Shown here piece by piece: positions 38,501-53,000 of a stretch of 64,000 nucleotides of DNA. The stretch comes from Lates calcarifer (lineage: Eukaryota > Chordata > Actinopteri > Centropomidae): positions 2,923,937 through 2,987,936 of the forward strand of contig NC_066856.1 of the NCBI RefSeq assembly GCF_001640805.2. The letters are read 5' to 3'. How positions within the stretch are numbered: position 1 is the stretch's first letter; each line of letters starts with the position of its first letter. The position numbers were made by a program, and so were the translations under genes. Under the pieces are notes generated by a model that did not search any database, was not told where the DNA came from, and worked only from the letters and a program-made list of their open reading frames with translations.

Positions 38501-41018
38501 TGTGGTCTTTAAACAAACACACTTAAGTTATGAATGTAATTATATTTCAGGGTATCAATCATCTCTCATTCTGATGCATCATTAATCAGGAAAATGGATA
38601 ACACATGCTGCTACTTGTCTTAAGTGGAGGTCCCCCCGACCCCTATACTGTCCAGACCACGCAAATCATCAGTCACATAAAAGAAAAAATCATGTTGTTT
38701 GCAATAGGCCACAAGGTCTGTTTCATTTGACCACGTACTTAATGAAAGAAAAGAGGAAAAAAAATCACTCTCTGCCTCCCATTATTGCTATAGCAAACAA
38801 TATTGCAAAATGATTTTCACTTCAGTACACCACTCAGCCTATGATTGATTCTGAAATGAGCGCATGCCCCTAAAACCCTGTCACCATTAGCAGCCTTTCC
38901 TTTTTGACAGTAATGGCTCGGTCACTTCATTCCAAGCTTTTGCCTGACCTAGACATTTTAAGTGATTCAAATAAGCCAGAGAGAGTATGAAAAAACAGAT
39001 CCACTTACACATTCAAGTGTGCATTAAAAACATTTGCTGTGCATCATGCTGGTTTCCTCTTGAAGAGGAGGCCAAATTTCACCTTCATTCACACCCAACT
39101 GCCCACATCATCCAAAAAACAACACACACAGGAAAAAAAAAAAAAAACACAAAATGAGAACTCTATTCATATTGAGGCCTTTTGGTAAGTTTTCTAAGAT
39201 ACCTTTGTGACATGTTAAATTTAGAGAGAAGGTTGTGATATTTTGTTTGTTAATGAAGTGTCACTAAATGTGGTTCACATGTGATTATAATTATTTCTAT
39301 TATTGTTATTATCAGTAGTAGTATAACTATTTTACATCCCAACAGTGTGACAAGTCATTACATATGGCACAAGGCCTGTACTGGCAGCAACTGTATTAAG
39401 CTGCCACATTACTCAGGCCAGTGCAGTTAACTTGTTTTATCATCTATGCCAAGCTGCAGTCAGAAGGGCTCCCAATCTATGCCAATTTTGTTGTTTTTTT
39501 AACAGTTTTTGTGTAAAAAATTTTGTAAGAAGCCATTTTAAAGGCATGACAACAGAACTCCGTCTAAGTAATAACCATTCTATTATCTTTTAATAATTAT
39601 TTAAATGAATTCCTCCCAAATGATTTTCTTTAATAATGTTGATTAAATAGACAGTGATCTGTCCATCTTGTTTTAAAAGAATGTTATCGTCATGGTTCTA
39701 CCTCTGCAAAGGAATTCTCTCTTAATTCAATGTGGCAGCAGACACTCAATTCCAGTTGGGAGGACTTAACTTAGACTTTAAATGTAGGATATCATTCTGT
39801 CAGTTATGATATATGAAGTGCAGGAAGTTCCGTGTGAGTGCTACTGAGTAGTTTTCTTGTTATTTTTAGAATTCTGCTGCAATTTGAGCTATACACCATT
39901 TCTGAGTCAGAAGAAAAGCATTTTCACATATCCTCACCTAAGCAAAAATCCTTAGACTTCAAAAACACTCTTTATCAAAAAAATTCTTAAAAGACAATGT
40001 CTTATCACTTTCTTGGCTACACTGGAGAGAGAAGATTAGAATTTGATTAATATGTTACCAATGTATTAAATCACTGCATGTGTTTTATATATCATATCTC
40101 CAGCCTCATGCTGAATATGAAAATAAATACAGTTAAATCATTCTTTCAAGGGAGCACTGGAGGAAATGTATGGGGCTGCCAGGGCACGGTCTCTGGGCAT
40201 TATTTATTTTAAAGGGAAAATTACTGACTTAAAAATCATCTGACACTAAAGTGCAAGTCAAGAACTATTCCAGAAATGTCATTGCTGAAAGAACCAAGCT
40301 AAATGACACTTAAATAAACCACTGCTTTACATGACAAATGATTAAAGGCTCTGTCAGCCTGCGTCCTCTGACATTAGAAAATCACCATCTCAAGTCTGAT
40401 TCTTTCAGTATGCCTACAATTGGTTCAATACTAACAGGCCTTGACTAACATATCAGTGAAGTCTATAAAATCAGCACACTTATTTCAGCCTTTGTTAACA
40501 GTGGAAAAGATTGAATTCTAGCGGCAAACACTCACATAAAAGATCAGAGCTAATAGAATCCTTACAAAAACTTTACATTTTATACAAATAATCACTTCAA
40601 CCAGACAAAATGGTAAAGGAAAAGGAGACATGACAACAGCATGCAAATGGAAAAACTGACACAACTAGTGATGAATGAATGAGAGCCCCCATAAAAGTAA
40701 CATGCGATGATGGCATGACGATGCTAATGCACGCAAGTTGGCTGAACCTCTTGTGTTCTGTATCCACTGCGCTGTTAACCACATCAGCTTAGCAAACCTA
40801 TTTTCCAAAAGTTATGGGCACATATGGGTGAATTCCCTAATTGCTATTAACCCCCCTCTAAATCGGGGCTCATTAGATTGCTGTGCTTACATACAGAAAG
40901 TGATTTGTCAAAGTCATACTAATCTATTACCACTAATTACAAACACATAGTCATACATCTGAAAAGATATGGCTACAACATGTTTCTGTATCTCTGGTAT
41001 GTGAAGTTTGTGTGTGTA

Positions 41019-41060
<42 letters not shown>

Positions 41061-44000
41061 TTCATGTGTTTTAATGAGGTAATAAGGTGAGACCCTGAGT
41101 CCAGTCTTACTTAGCCACATTCTCAATGCTGATGGAACACTTCCAGATGGCCCCCGTGGCAGCAGCCAGAAGCTGCTTGTTGTTCGCCTTCGCCAGCAGT
41201 GAGACCAGTGGCTGCAGACCTTTGTACTTACGCACTAGGTCACGGGTTTGCTTGTCTTCTGCACACTGCAAAACAAATGAGAGGGTCAAGATCTACATTA
41301 ATTCCTGTACAACGACATCTCAGAGAACTATTTTTGTCCATATTCTTTTCTCCACTTCATTAATTCCTCGCAAAAAGTAGAAGTGGACACAGTGCATAGG
41401 TGTGGAAAACAGGTACCTTGAAGATTGCACTGGCACAATGCATTTGTAGCTCATCATTGTCACTGCTTAGGTTTTTAACCAAATCATTGACCATGCCCTC
41501 AGTCTGAATGGCAATCCTGTAGCTTTCCTGTAGTGACACACCAATTAAGGAACCACATAGACATGAATAATCTTAAATAAATTACATCATGAATGTATCA
41601 GCACAATATATATTATTTTTATATCAAATCACCTTATCATAGTGTAAAGGAGGTATAGAATCAGACTTGCAGGATTTATTTCACAGGCCACTATCTTGAT
41701 ATCACAAAAAGTACAATCATGTGACCCCTCTCACCTCTGAGGCACACTCCTGCAGGGTGCCCACCACAGGGATAAGCATGTTCTCATGTGGCGACTTGAG
41801 CAATCGTCCCAGCAGCGGGATTCCCCCAGCCTTACGGATGGCCTCTTTGTTCTTGGTACTTTTGCTGCAGCTCCACAGTGCTAAAGCTCCACAGCGGGCC
41901 ACCTCCACATCCTTCTCCTGGTTTGCAGTTCAGGCTGGCTAAATTAGGGACACAGTCCAGCAGCTTTACCTGAGCAGAGAGACAAAGTACACAAACATGG
42001 AAAAATACATAAATATAACATAAAAAAGTGTGCAGACAAGCAGGCAGACCACACATGTTTAAGCAGAAAACCTCCATACACACATTTACACAAACTTAAT
42101 GAACTTGACATAAATTCTAGGACTCTGAAAAGTTTGCTTGCAGGATTGGGGTGATAATGGATGGTGCCAGATGGGAATAGCAAGTTGTTGGCTGTGATTA
42201 AAGGTGTAATTAAAATTCTATTACCACTGGGTCTGCAAGTATGAAAAAGCCAGAGATGTTAGGAGTGGAAAACTGTCAAGATAGATGTTGATGTTAAGCC
42301 TGAAAAGCCCAGTGTGACGGTTTATGGCCATCATTCAGTGTTCTAATCCATCGTTCCTGGCCAGTGAAACAGAGCAGGCAAAGCTATTACACACAGCAAA
42401 GTTCAAAGGTGGTCTCCTAGCATAGCGTGAAATTAATCTGCCTACGTGAGTGACTTGCACATGAGAACATCCGATTTGGGGCTGAGGAAAATATACAAGG
42501 CATGCAGGCTTTAATCACAGGTCCCTCTGTCAACAAACATGGATGCAGGTCAGAGGATGTAAGGGACATTCTATCTGTTACTACAGCACCCATTCTGTTT
42601 TTTTTTTTAATGGATGGGCCACTATCTGGCATCTGCTGTACAGAGAGAAAAAGGCATGGGTGGATGATTGATTTGCTGTGCATCATAACAGTTCAGCAAA
42701 ATTTGGATATGTGTTTAAAACTTTAAATCAAAAGCAAATAGCAATCATTATATATGGATCACATCATCAGAATAAGACACCATCCTGTTCTTCCAAAGTT
42801 TCCAAGGTGTCTGGGGTTTAGTAAAAAATGTTTGTATTAAATCACAAACTAGCTGACACAGACATAAACAGTGTTTTAATGGAAAATCTGCCACTGTGGG
42901 ACATAACACTTTTTCAATAATGCCAATGCAGAAAGATCAAGCTCTGGTCGGCAGTTTTCTCTGCTGCACTCCACGCTGGCAGTACAGAGATCATGTTACA
43001 CTAGCCTGAATTTACATTTTTATGTCTTTATACTCACCAGTTTTTTGATACCACCATATTGTCTGACAGTTCTTCTCGCCCTGCGGAACCTGGCCACGTT
43101 GGCAATAGTCTCAGCCGCCAAGGCCTTGAGGTCCTTGACCGGTGAGTCCAGAATCTTCACAATGCTCTGCAGACCTCCCATGTCAACAATGGTGCGACGG
43201 ATTTGCACATTGTGACTAATCTTTCTCAGGATTTTCAGAGATCCGATCTAGTAACAAATACACACACACACATACACAACTAACATTAAACAAAAATACA
43301 AGTACAATAATTAAAAAATCATAGTTTAGTTTGATGGAAACTAAACCATGCCAACATGAGGCCTCCATCTAATAATAAATAATAATAATAAAAGAAGGTT
43401 AAAAAGCACCCACATATGTCATTAGGCATACTGGAGAATAATTGCTACCCTGTGTCTTTAAAGGCATGCTCTCTACCCAGTACCACTGTTTCTGTAACTA
43501 AAACACAGGCGGGCACACACGGACGGCTCTGCTCATGCCTGCAGGCCATCCAGGTCCAGCTTTGGCACAGTTACTCACTTTGCATTTGACTTCATCTGTA
43601 TCCAGCAAGTTAATGAGGACTTCAAGGCCACCTACGTCCCGGATGGCCAGTTGGCATGTCTCCTGCATCAAATTAAAGTCCATCATGGCACACAGAGTGA
43701 GCACAGTGGCTGTCTGGTCGCCTCCCTGAAAAAGTAATGCCAAACATGAATGAATGAAAATGAGAGACAAAAAGGAAGAGGAGAAAATTAAACATTAAAC
43801 AGACATTTGGAAAAGGTAGAAGGATACAGGCCTCCCTCCATTACTCTATCCTCCCTCTCCCCCATAATACCACTCCTGCCGGGGTTGTTTTGTTTATACC
43901 ACAGCCTGGTAAGTGTTTAGCTTTGTGGTGGTAAACACTGATGGAGTGAAACTATTTGCTAACAAAGCACTGAGCTCTGAAAACAGCGTCAAGCACAGAA

Positions 44001-47000
44001 ACCATTAGACATTGACCTTAAGATAATAAAAACACTATTTGTGCTGAAACCTTGATTCTAATGGTGAGTTAGCAGTTCAAAAGCAGAATATATTTTGACA
44101 GTTGCTATATACACTCACATATTATTTTAGACCTGCATCCCAGTGCTTAGCAACTTAGCAACTATGGCACTACTAACTAAACCAGTGGTTTAAGTGGGTG
44201 GAGGGTCTGGTGTAAACTTAAAAAAAAAAGAAAAAAAAAAAACTTACTTCCCCTACACACATGGGGCAGGAAATTGAAATAAATCGGTTTCAGTGCCACT
44301 TAACTGTGATGATGACTCAATAAAGAAACACAGAGGTTTAAAATAGGGCATGTGTGGTCAAATCCTGACTTGTGCAGCTGTGGCAGAAAACCTGAATTTA
44401 TAATACTGTTTTCTTCTAACTTTAGTATCCAAGTACTTGTTGTCTCTTTTCAAATTCTACTCAAATCCCCATAAAGTCATAGCTGTGGATGGATGTTGAC
44501 AGCATTATGACACTTAAAATACCAGTCTTAGAGTTGGTGCTTTGAGATGGTTAAAGTCCTGTCCAGTCAGGCAGCAATGGTGTTTTTATATTACCATATT
44601 TAGTCTGTATCATATGCAGTTGCATAACAAACTTTGTTGACATGCAATGGTTTTGATCATGCGAGAGGGAAAAAATCAGTAGTCAGATAAAACAGAAGTT
44701 CACGGCATGAAAATGCAGGAGTTAGCTGCTGTAATACTAGACCTGCAACATGGCTTTGATATGTGACACTGAAATGTCCAGTCCAAAATCTCCTGGCAAG
44801 TGAACAATCAAATATTATTTCTTTTTTGCAGTGGTTTAAATGTGCCACAGAAAGAATTCTTATTTAGTGGATTCAAGGACGCCTCCACCATTCCAAGCTT
44901 TATACGCCTTTATTAGTTGCACACTTCGCAAACAATTTGAGACTTCAGGGCCATCCTAAATAGATTATTTCAACCAAAGATACGAATGTAACATGTCCTT
45001 CTATCAGCTACCCACATAAGTAGAAAATAGCCCATCACTATAGAGAAAGCTGGGGCAGTAATCTGTTTCATGCAGCCGTTGGACAGGGTGGTTCATCAGT
45101 GCAGGCCTATACCAAAGTTTCAAGTGGTGTTTGATCATATCTCCCTCACAAAGCAGTGCTCTGACACAGCAGGATAATGGCCACATGTGTTCTCCATATC
45201 ATGACGCTAGCCTAAATGTGAACCATTTGCCCATTAACAGCAGTGGATCTACTGCTTCCTTTGTCTCCTCCATTCTCACTCTTCAAAGGATTCGGCAGGC
45301 GAGGTTCCTACCTTGTAAAAACAGCGAAAAAAGCTATGTTTAGGAGTGATAGCTGGGAGAGCAGAAAACAGATCATATGCTTTCATTTTTGTTGGCTTTG
45401 GTCTTGAAGTATTGTCGACATTCTTTAAAACATTGACAACATCTGACAATCTTTTATGGTGAAAGATCTTTGACTCTCTCTGAGCATGATATGGGCAGAT
45501 GCTCAAAGTGGAATGAATTCAACCACTGTTCGACCTCTGAACAAGAAATTCAAAAAGTAGTTTAATATCTGTTCAGTATTATGGCAGATAATGGATGCCA
45601 TGAGCTGCTGGCTTGGCATTTCAATCATCTATAGGTAATAACAATACTAAGATAATTTTCTTTTTATGTACAGGGTGTTGGGAAACCTAAGCTAACCTGT
45701 GATGTGTTTTATTTAGTCCTTTTAAAAAACAAATTAAATCTTTATAGGTCTGCTTAATAAACCTGAGTGAGCTTCTACTAGTCAAGACATTTGCAATAGC
45801 AGCCTAATGGAAAACAAGATTAAGAATGTCAAGCTATGCTAGCAGCTCTTTTAGGTGGTGCCTTGACACATAAATGCTAACATCAGGATGTCGATATGCT
45901 CACAATGCAAATTCTAACTTGATAGTGTTTATCATAGTTTAGCAGGTAATATTTACCAGGTTAACCACAATAGTTTAGCATGTTAGCATGCTAACATATA
46001 CCACTTAATACTAAACACAAAGTACAGACTGGTAAAAAGTTGCAAGTATTTGGTCAAAAACCAATGCACTCAATAGGTATCACGACATTTCACTCTGACA
46101 TTTCAAAAATGTGACCCACATTGTGGCACTAAGAAGTCAAGTCAAGGGATCATCAAAGTCAGTAGGATATACCATCTGGAAACCATGATGATCTGTACAA
46201 GATTTTGTGCCAGTCCATGTATATATGCTTTGTGCTATATGCTCTATATAAATATGCTAGAGGAAAAGTCAGATACTCACCAAAGAATTAATCCTCTAGG
46301 GACTTTGAATACCTGTAGCAAATTTCCATAGCTGTCAAGATTTTTCAATCAGAACCACAAATGTAAACCTCATGGTGGTGTTAAATGAAAAGTCAGGGAA
46401 TCTGCAAAGACAGTTGGGTTCATCCTCTAGAGACCATGAATGCATGTGCAATATCTTATAACAATCTATCGTTTGTGTTTTTTTCTAGATCAAGTGGTGG
46501 ACCAACTGAACAACCATACCATACACAGAGCCACATCGCTAGTATGGCTGCAAAGTAAATATAAATGATATTACAAATCAGCGAGTTAAAATGCAGTGAT
46601 AGAAAATCTGTAAGACATCTCGAGGCTCAGTAAATGCGGTCTCCAGGGTATATGATGAAAATATCCCTAACTAGGAATGCAGTCCTCTCCACATTAACAC
46701 ACCACATATATAGAATTTAAAGAGTATCACTCTGGCATTTGACCCATGCTGTATAAGTACTAAATACTCATTAATAAGCAGTTTAATTGCAGCTCATCTC
46801 GTAATGATTAAAGATAGTTGTATGAATACTTTATTCCTTTGTCTGATGGAATCAAATGATCAAAAATGGGTTTAGAGGAGATTAAGCAGTATGAATGATT
46901 TAATTTCTCACTGAATGAACTCGATATGAGCCACTTAAAGATGCTTTACACATTTTGTCTCTTCCTTTACTGCAGGTGTCTCAGCCTGAGCTACTAAATA

Positions 47001-50000
47001 GCTGAAGCCTGCACTTTACTGAAAGGAGGTCTTATTCTAGTCTGGTTCCTCTGCAGCAGCAGACTGGATTCTTCAGATACAGACTGCCCTGCGTGAGCCA
47101 CTCCAGGCCTATAAATCACAGCACTAAGCATGTGAGAGCAGGGATAGGGTTAATAGGGCTGTAAATGATACCCTGTTGACCTCAGACCCTTTTCTTGATG
47201 GAGTTTTGTTGAGTATACTTTGCGTGTGTGTCTGTGTCTGTGTATGTGGCTTGGACTTCATGACAACAGTGGGTATGCATATTGAGTTTAAGTGCTCAGG
47301 TGCCTAAGTGTGTGTCAGGTATACTCGGGCCACTGCCAGTGCTTCATAGAGCTTAGTGTAGGAGAGAAGCACTGGGTCTTGGCAAGCATCGACCCATAGA
47401 GGATGCATGAGGTTTCATACATCTCTGCAGTCTCCAACAGACTTAGAGGGAAGGCTACTAATCACAAGAACAAACCCAAACTCTTGCTCTATTATGGGGA
47501 ATGATTACTGGTTGTTTCTTACTTCATATTTGACATAAGATCTCCTTTAACATAAAAATCAATCACTTAATTGGCCTTGCTGTCATAAAATGAGTGCAGT
47601 CCACACTGAGAAAATGTCTGGTCAGGTCTTTGAGTTGAAAAGTTGCTTAACTCATGAGAATGAAATGATGTAATTATTCTTTTAGGTAAATGATCCAGAT
47701 TAGACAGGTAGTAAATGCAGTAAAAATGAAATGTGTGTTATATGAGTGCTATAGTTATTTAAAAAAGCATAACAATGTGTAACTACTTATGCATAATTAG
47801 CTACAAATTCAATTCTTTTGAGAGAATTAACTGATACTGGCTGCCATTCAGCTGAGACAGGATTAGTTTTAGTCTTGCAATCAAGAGAATGGTTCTCATG
47901 AGAGAAGAGTGGGGCAGTAGTACTATGACTGCCCAGCAGAGGGGGAGCAACCTTAATGAGGCCTGAACACAAAAACGTGTCAGGACCAAGGTCAGCTTGT
48001 TAATATATAATACTTTTACACTTAAGGTAAATGTACAGTAATAGAGGAGAATTTTAAAGCTATGGAGACAGTTTACACTTGTAGTGGCACTTTTTGAAAG
48101 CTGTTTCAGAAATCTTCCTTTTGTTGTGACTATTCAGAGACGATGAGAAAAAGCCATCTGCTCAGAAAAAAATAAATTATGAAAACTGAAAAAGGTCAAT
48201 TATGAAAATGTTTACAGCACACAATATTGAATGTTTACCTGTTAACTAGTAACATATTGTATATCAGACACAATATTTATATCTGTGAGAATATGAAAAT
48301 TGTTTTGTGTTTGAAAAGCTACAGGCCAACCTAACTGATAGCAGCTGGTGATTTTTTTAAACACAGACAAAATACTCAAATGACATCTTTTGGCTTAGCA
48401 TGGGATGTTTTTCAGTCCTTACTAGTAAAACAACCCTTTAACCCTTTAACCCATCTCTTCACAAAGTTGTTACTTAGCTTTTCTTGTTTCCATAATCTAC
48501 CTAAGACATACATGTTGTATATATAGCTATATATGTACAGCATACAAGCTGTAAACATAAATGCTTACATATAAAGTATGATTAAATGTTTGCTTATACT
48601 GTGGCACTGGTGCATTACAGACTGGAATAAGGAGGGTGAAATATGTTTTACATTCATACATTTCCCATGTCAATGTGTTACAGACATCCCCTACAGTACA
48701 TACAGTACACCCACACAATCACACAAACATAAACCCATGTGTGCTAGATATAGACTTTAAATCTGCATACTGGATTTTGTGAGAGACCATGTAACCGTTT
48801 TACAGACGCAGCTCTCCAGTCATAAAAACAAACACATCAGAAGCCTAGGCAAATATACCTGCATAAATATCATTAAAACACAAAACAGAACATCCATGTG
48901 TCGCTTTATGAAAGTGTTAAACTTCCTAGAGTACAAACGGCTGTCTATAGTGCAAAGGAAAAAGGGAAAAAAAGATCCCCTCCTAAAATAAAACAGATAT
49001 TTAACTTGGCTCACAGTAAGTTTCAGCGTCTGATGGTAATGATATTATAAAATGACTACTGGACAAACCCCATAAATAACTGTGCTGTGTGGTTTCCAGA
49101 GAGATAGAAGGCTGGGACATGTTGGTTACTGCAGTGCTGCATCTTGTTGAAGCAGGAACACACACACAACCCTAAAACTCACAATCCTGCTGAAAAGTAT
49201 AAAATATACAAACCAGTGAGGTTTTTTTAAAATCTGAATTTGCCTTTTTCATATCGTTTACATCTTCTTTTTTCCTTTCTGGAAAGGAGTAGCAGCCTGC
49301 TTTTAGAGTGGGAATTTCCTTCCATTATATTCTATTTTGCTAAGCTAAAAATATCTACCTAGAATTGAACTTTACAGCAGCATTTTCTATAAAAGATTTA
49401 CTGTGGGCTGTGAACAATCTTATTTAGCACTGAGCCACAGAACTCAAAACACAAATCTGTCAGTAACGTCAAGAAATCGTACACTGTATAAAAATATGTG
49501 ATGTACACTATTACTTCACTTGAAATACCATTAAGTCATTTAATTTTCCTTGAATTGAGGTAGCATTTAAGGTATTTTCACTGCTGAACAGAAAGGGACG
49601 GATTTGCAACTTGCAACAAAACAGATTCCTGTCAAAATAAAGTAAATGCAGTCTGTTTTAATATAATCTGTCTAAATGATATTGTCCAGATAAAGAGATA
49701 ATAGGGACCACTGAGTGAGGCAGGATAATCTCAGAAGTCAAGTGGTCGGAGGTATTCCCAGCCAGTCTGGGTCATTGGCGTTTCTGTCCTCTTTTCTTTT
49801 CCTTCCATGTTTTGACACATTAATATTCACCATATGCCCTGTCAGACCTATCACAGGCGTGCTTCATTTTTATGCTTCTGCGGTGTGGGCAAACAGTGCA
49901 TACAGCTGCTGCCGTCAGACAGCTCTTTCCCCTGTGCCTTGGCTCACATGTGCAACCAAACAGGCCTGTGTCAGAAACCAGGAATCCACGAGCCGAGCCA

Positions 50001-53000
50001 ACCACTTCAATAGGCATCTTCCTACAAAGCACCGCTTTAAATGGGAGCAACCTACGCTATTTCATCTGACAGTGTAGTGTCACCTTCATATGACTGAAGC
50101 AAAATAGAGAGGTGGGATTATGTGATTGGAACATTATCGTTTGTGATACCACCTATCCTAGGTTCTTAAACAAATCCATGACTAAATATTATTTTCCACA
50201 CACTGCTGTTCAGGCATGGGTTTTGAAATTGATACTGATACAGGTTAGCATCAAAATTCTTGTACAGATGACTGGAAAGGAGCATGGACTTTACTGTTTC
50301 CTGTCAGTTGTAGCCTGCTATTGCCTGCAATACTACAGCTCTTTGTACAACTCTGTATTTTGTCTTGAAATCCACTGAAATCCAGGAAACAGTGGTGTGC
50401 AGGGTGACATTCCCATACCTTGAGGTACTTGACCAGTTTCTGGATCTGCCAGTACTCAGAGGGCAGGTCTGTGTTACTCTCTGGACGGCGCTCAGACTGC
50501 TCTTCTTCCTCCTCACTCTCAGATGAACTCTCACTGGAAAGTTCTACTGGCAGGGCTCCTGCTGGGGTCTTACTGAACAAAAAAAGAACAGATAACAGCG
50601 CAATTTTGACTGCAGATAACAATCTACTACTAAGGTGTGGGACAGTGTAATGACTGGACAACACATAGCCAGACAAAAGGATGGAATATAATATGATGAA
50701 ATCTCTTTTCCGGTGTTTTAAATGGAAAAACAGCTTGGTCATCCCACACAAGGAGACCGATTAAGGATTTTGAAATTCAAGTGTCAAGTCTGAACTTCCT
50801 CAGAATCTAAGCAGCAGGAAAATAAAGCCTGGAATAATGTCATGGGAGGACTGGAGTCGTCATCATATACAGAGCATATGCTACTCTTGCTAGGCTATTG
50901 ATGCAAACAGAAAATGCAGATGGCTTTTTAAAGTTGCTTGGGCCACTTGGATAACAGTATCATGAAAATTGGGCACTGTGGAGTAATGAAATTTGGTACA
51001 CATTCATATGGGGCCGCTGAGAGACAGTTCCCATGTACATACAAATAGCATTTCCAGGGGAGCGTATTATCAGAAGGAGCCAGCCGATATGAGGGAGTGT
51101 TTTCCAGGAAGCAACAAGATAAACACTGAACAAGGCCTTCATAAAGCTGCCAGGCCAACACGCTGTCCTGGGTGGTGTGTAGTGAAAACTGTGATTGAGT
51201 GAATGCACCCTGAGGTCTTTTTTGCATGCACACCAAATGATGAGCTAAAAAAAAGAACAGTCACTAGAATCAGCTGCATCGATTTATGATGCTAGCACTC
51301 TGTATACATTGGCAGAAGCAACTATGGGGACAGCTGAGAGGTTGTAGCTGCTAAGAGCTAGAGAAGGATAAAAGCTTTTACATAAGTTCTTCTTCAGGAC
51401 GTAGACTTCTTCATATTAGTATCAAAATCCTATTTAAGGTATACCACCTGCAAAGGAGAACTGACTTAGGACACTTACATTTTCTGGGAGGACAGGCGTC
51501 CATGTAAAGAGGACACTGAGAATTCTGCTTTCATCTTGCTCTTGGCTCCTGGTCCCTGCTTTTTCTTCTGTATTTCACCAGACCTCTCCTCTCCAGAGCT
51601 CTTACTAGATTTCTTTTCCTCTGCTTTACTGTAATGATGTGAAATAGGAGTCATTATGCCTGCTTCTATTTTGAAAATGGTTATTTTTCTAAGATAATCA
51701 TTATTTAACAACTTAAGACTAGAGTTCTGTTGGGGTTTTTTTTGTTTTAGCAATTGAGATACTTTTATCTTGAGCCAGTTTCTCCTCAAATGGGTACAGA
51801 TATCACAAGGTACAGCTGCAACAGCTCAGCCCTTGCTCGATCTATTTATCAATCAAAGACCATATGTGATAGATTTTTTGGGGATTTTTTTCTAAGACTT
51901 TTTCCCAAGTTTTCTGTCTGTAATTGGGCAGAAAGGGTTTCCACACTGTGAACACATTTATTAACTCAGATCATTGTGTAATCTTGAATATTTGCACTTG
52001 CCCTCAAATTTATAAACCATATAACCATCTCTTTATAATGTGTGACTGCTGGCAGACAGTGAACACATGTGGCGAAAGCTTGGCATCACTGTCATTTAAA
52101 GCTCCTCTGTTCAGCAGAAGGGATCCCCACCATGCACAGTACGTGGTAGGCTGAAGATATTTCAGGACACATCTTACAAGGAATTATCACATACCCACAT
52201 GGAGACATGAGACCAAGATTCTTCCATCGCGGACATGGTTCATATTTCTTCTCGCCGCCTGCCTTGTTCAGCGTATGCTGTTGTCTCGCCTTGTCATGCA
52301 CATTCTTTTCCTGTTGCTCGTAAGACCTCTGGGGTTGGCCTTGTTCCTCCATATCAACCGATTCCACATGCTGGATCCTTTGTGTTGATGGAAGTTCTTG
52401 AACTCCAAAATCCTGTTGGTAAGGGGAAAAAGACAGAGGCTGAGGAGTAAAGAAAAAGACTTTTTCAATTTGCACTGCACCACTAGCAAATGCTAGTGGT
52501 GAGATATTGTGTACTATATGTATACTATTTGTTTTTAAAACTGTATGTACTTGGGTTGTAAATTTCTCTGAATGTTGCTTATTATAACAAAAGTCATTCT
52601 GATGGTCACTTGTACTTCTGGTGAAGCAGTGCTCCACACTTAACAAGTGTTGGCCATTTCACTCCAAGAAGAAGCATATTAAAAAAATACAACAGTATCA
52701 GTGACACATGAAAAACATAAAATTCACATAAAAGCTCTTACTCAACCATATACAGACCTGCATAACAATTCAGTCTTTACTGAGGTATTGGAATTAAATA
52801 ACACTTTCCCAATGCTTTGCACAGAATAGGTCCCCCTCTGTTAATTGGCTGAACAATATCAAAAAGTTTATTGTTTCTGTACATTCCTCCACCTAAACCT
52901 TGCAGCTTGGCACAGACAGAGCCATGCCTTTGTGTCACTGTTATTCAGTTATGCTTTTTTTTAAGTTCTGAAAGTCTTTATACCAAACTTTACAACCCAT

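Larger units (their letters stand above)
36123..41110. other. odad2: odad2 intron 15
   Basis: A 5.0-kb intron with no exon seen. It contains a long copy of teleost repeat family C (36240-37075), an A run (39131-39146) and a TG/AG microsatellite (41009-41060) just downstream of the exon 15 donor. Confidence 0.85.

Noticed and set aside
48497..48540. AT-rich palindrome around tatatatagctatatatg
   Set aside because: It is a simple alternating TA sequence, and such palindromes arise readily by chance in AT-rich introns.
52092..52646. 184-residue minus-strand open frame taken as one gene
   Set aside because: Only its middle (52195-52412) is coding, as odad2 exon 8 bounded by good splice sites. 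The ends are intron read-through.
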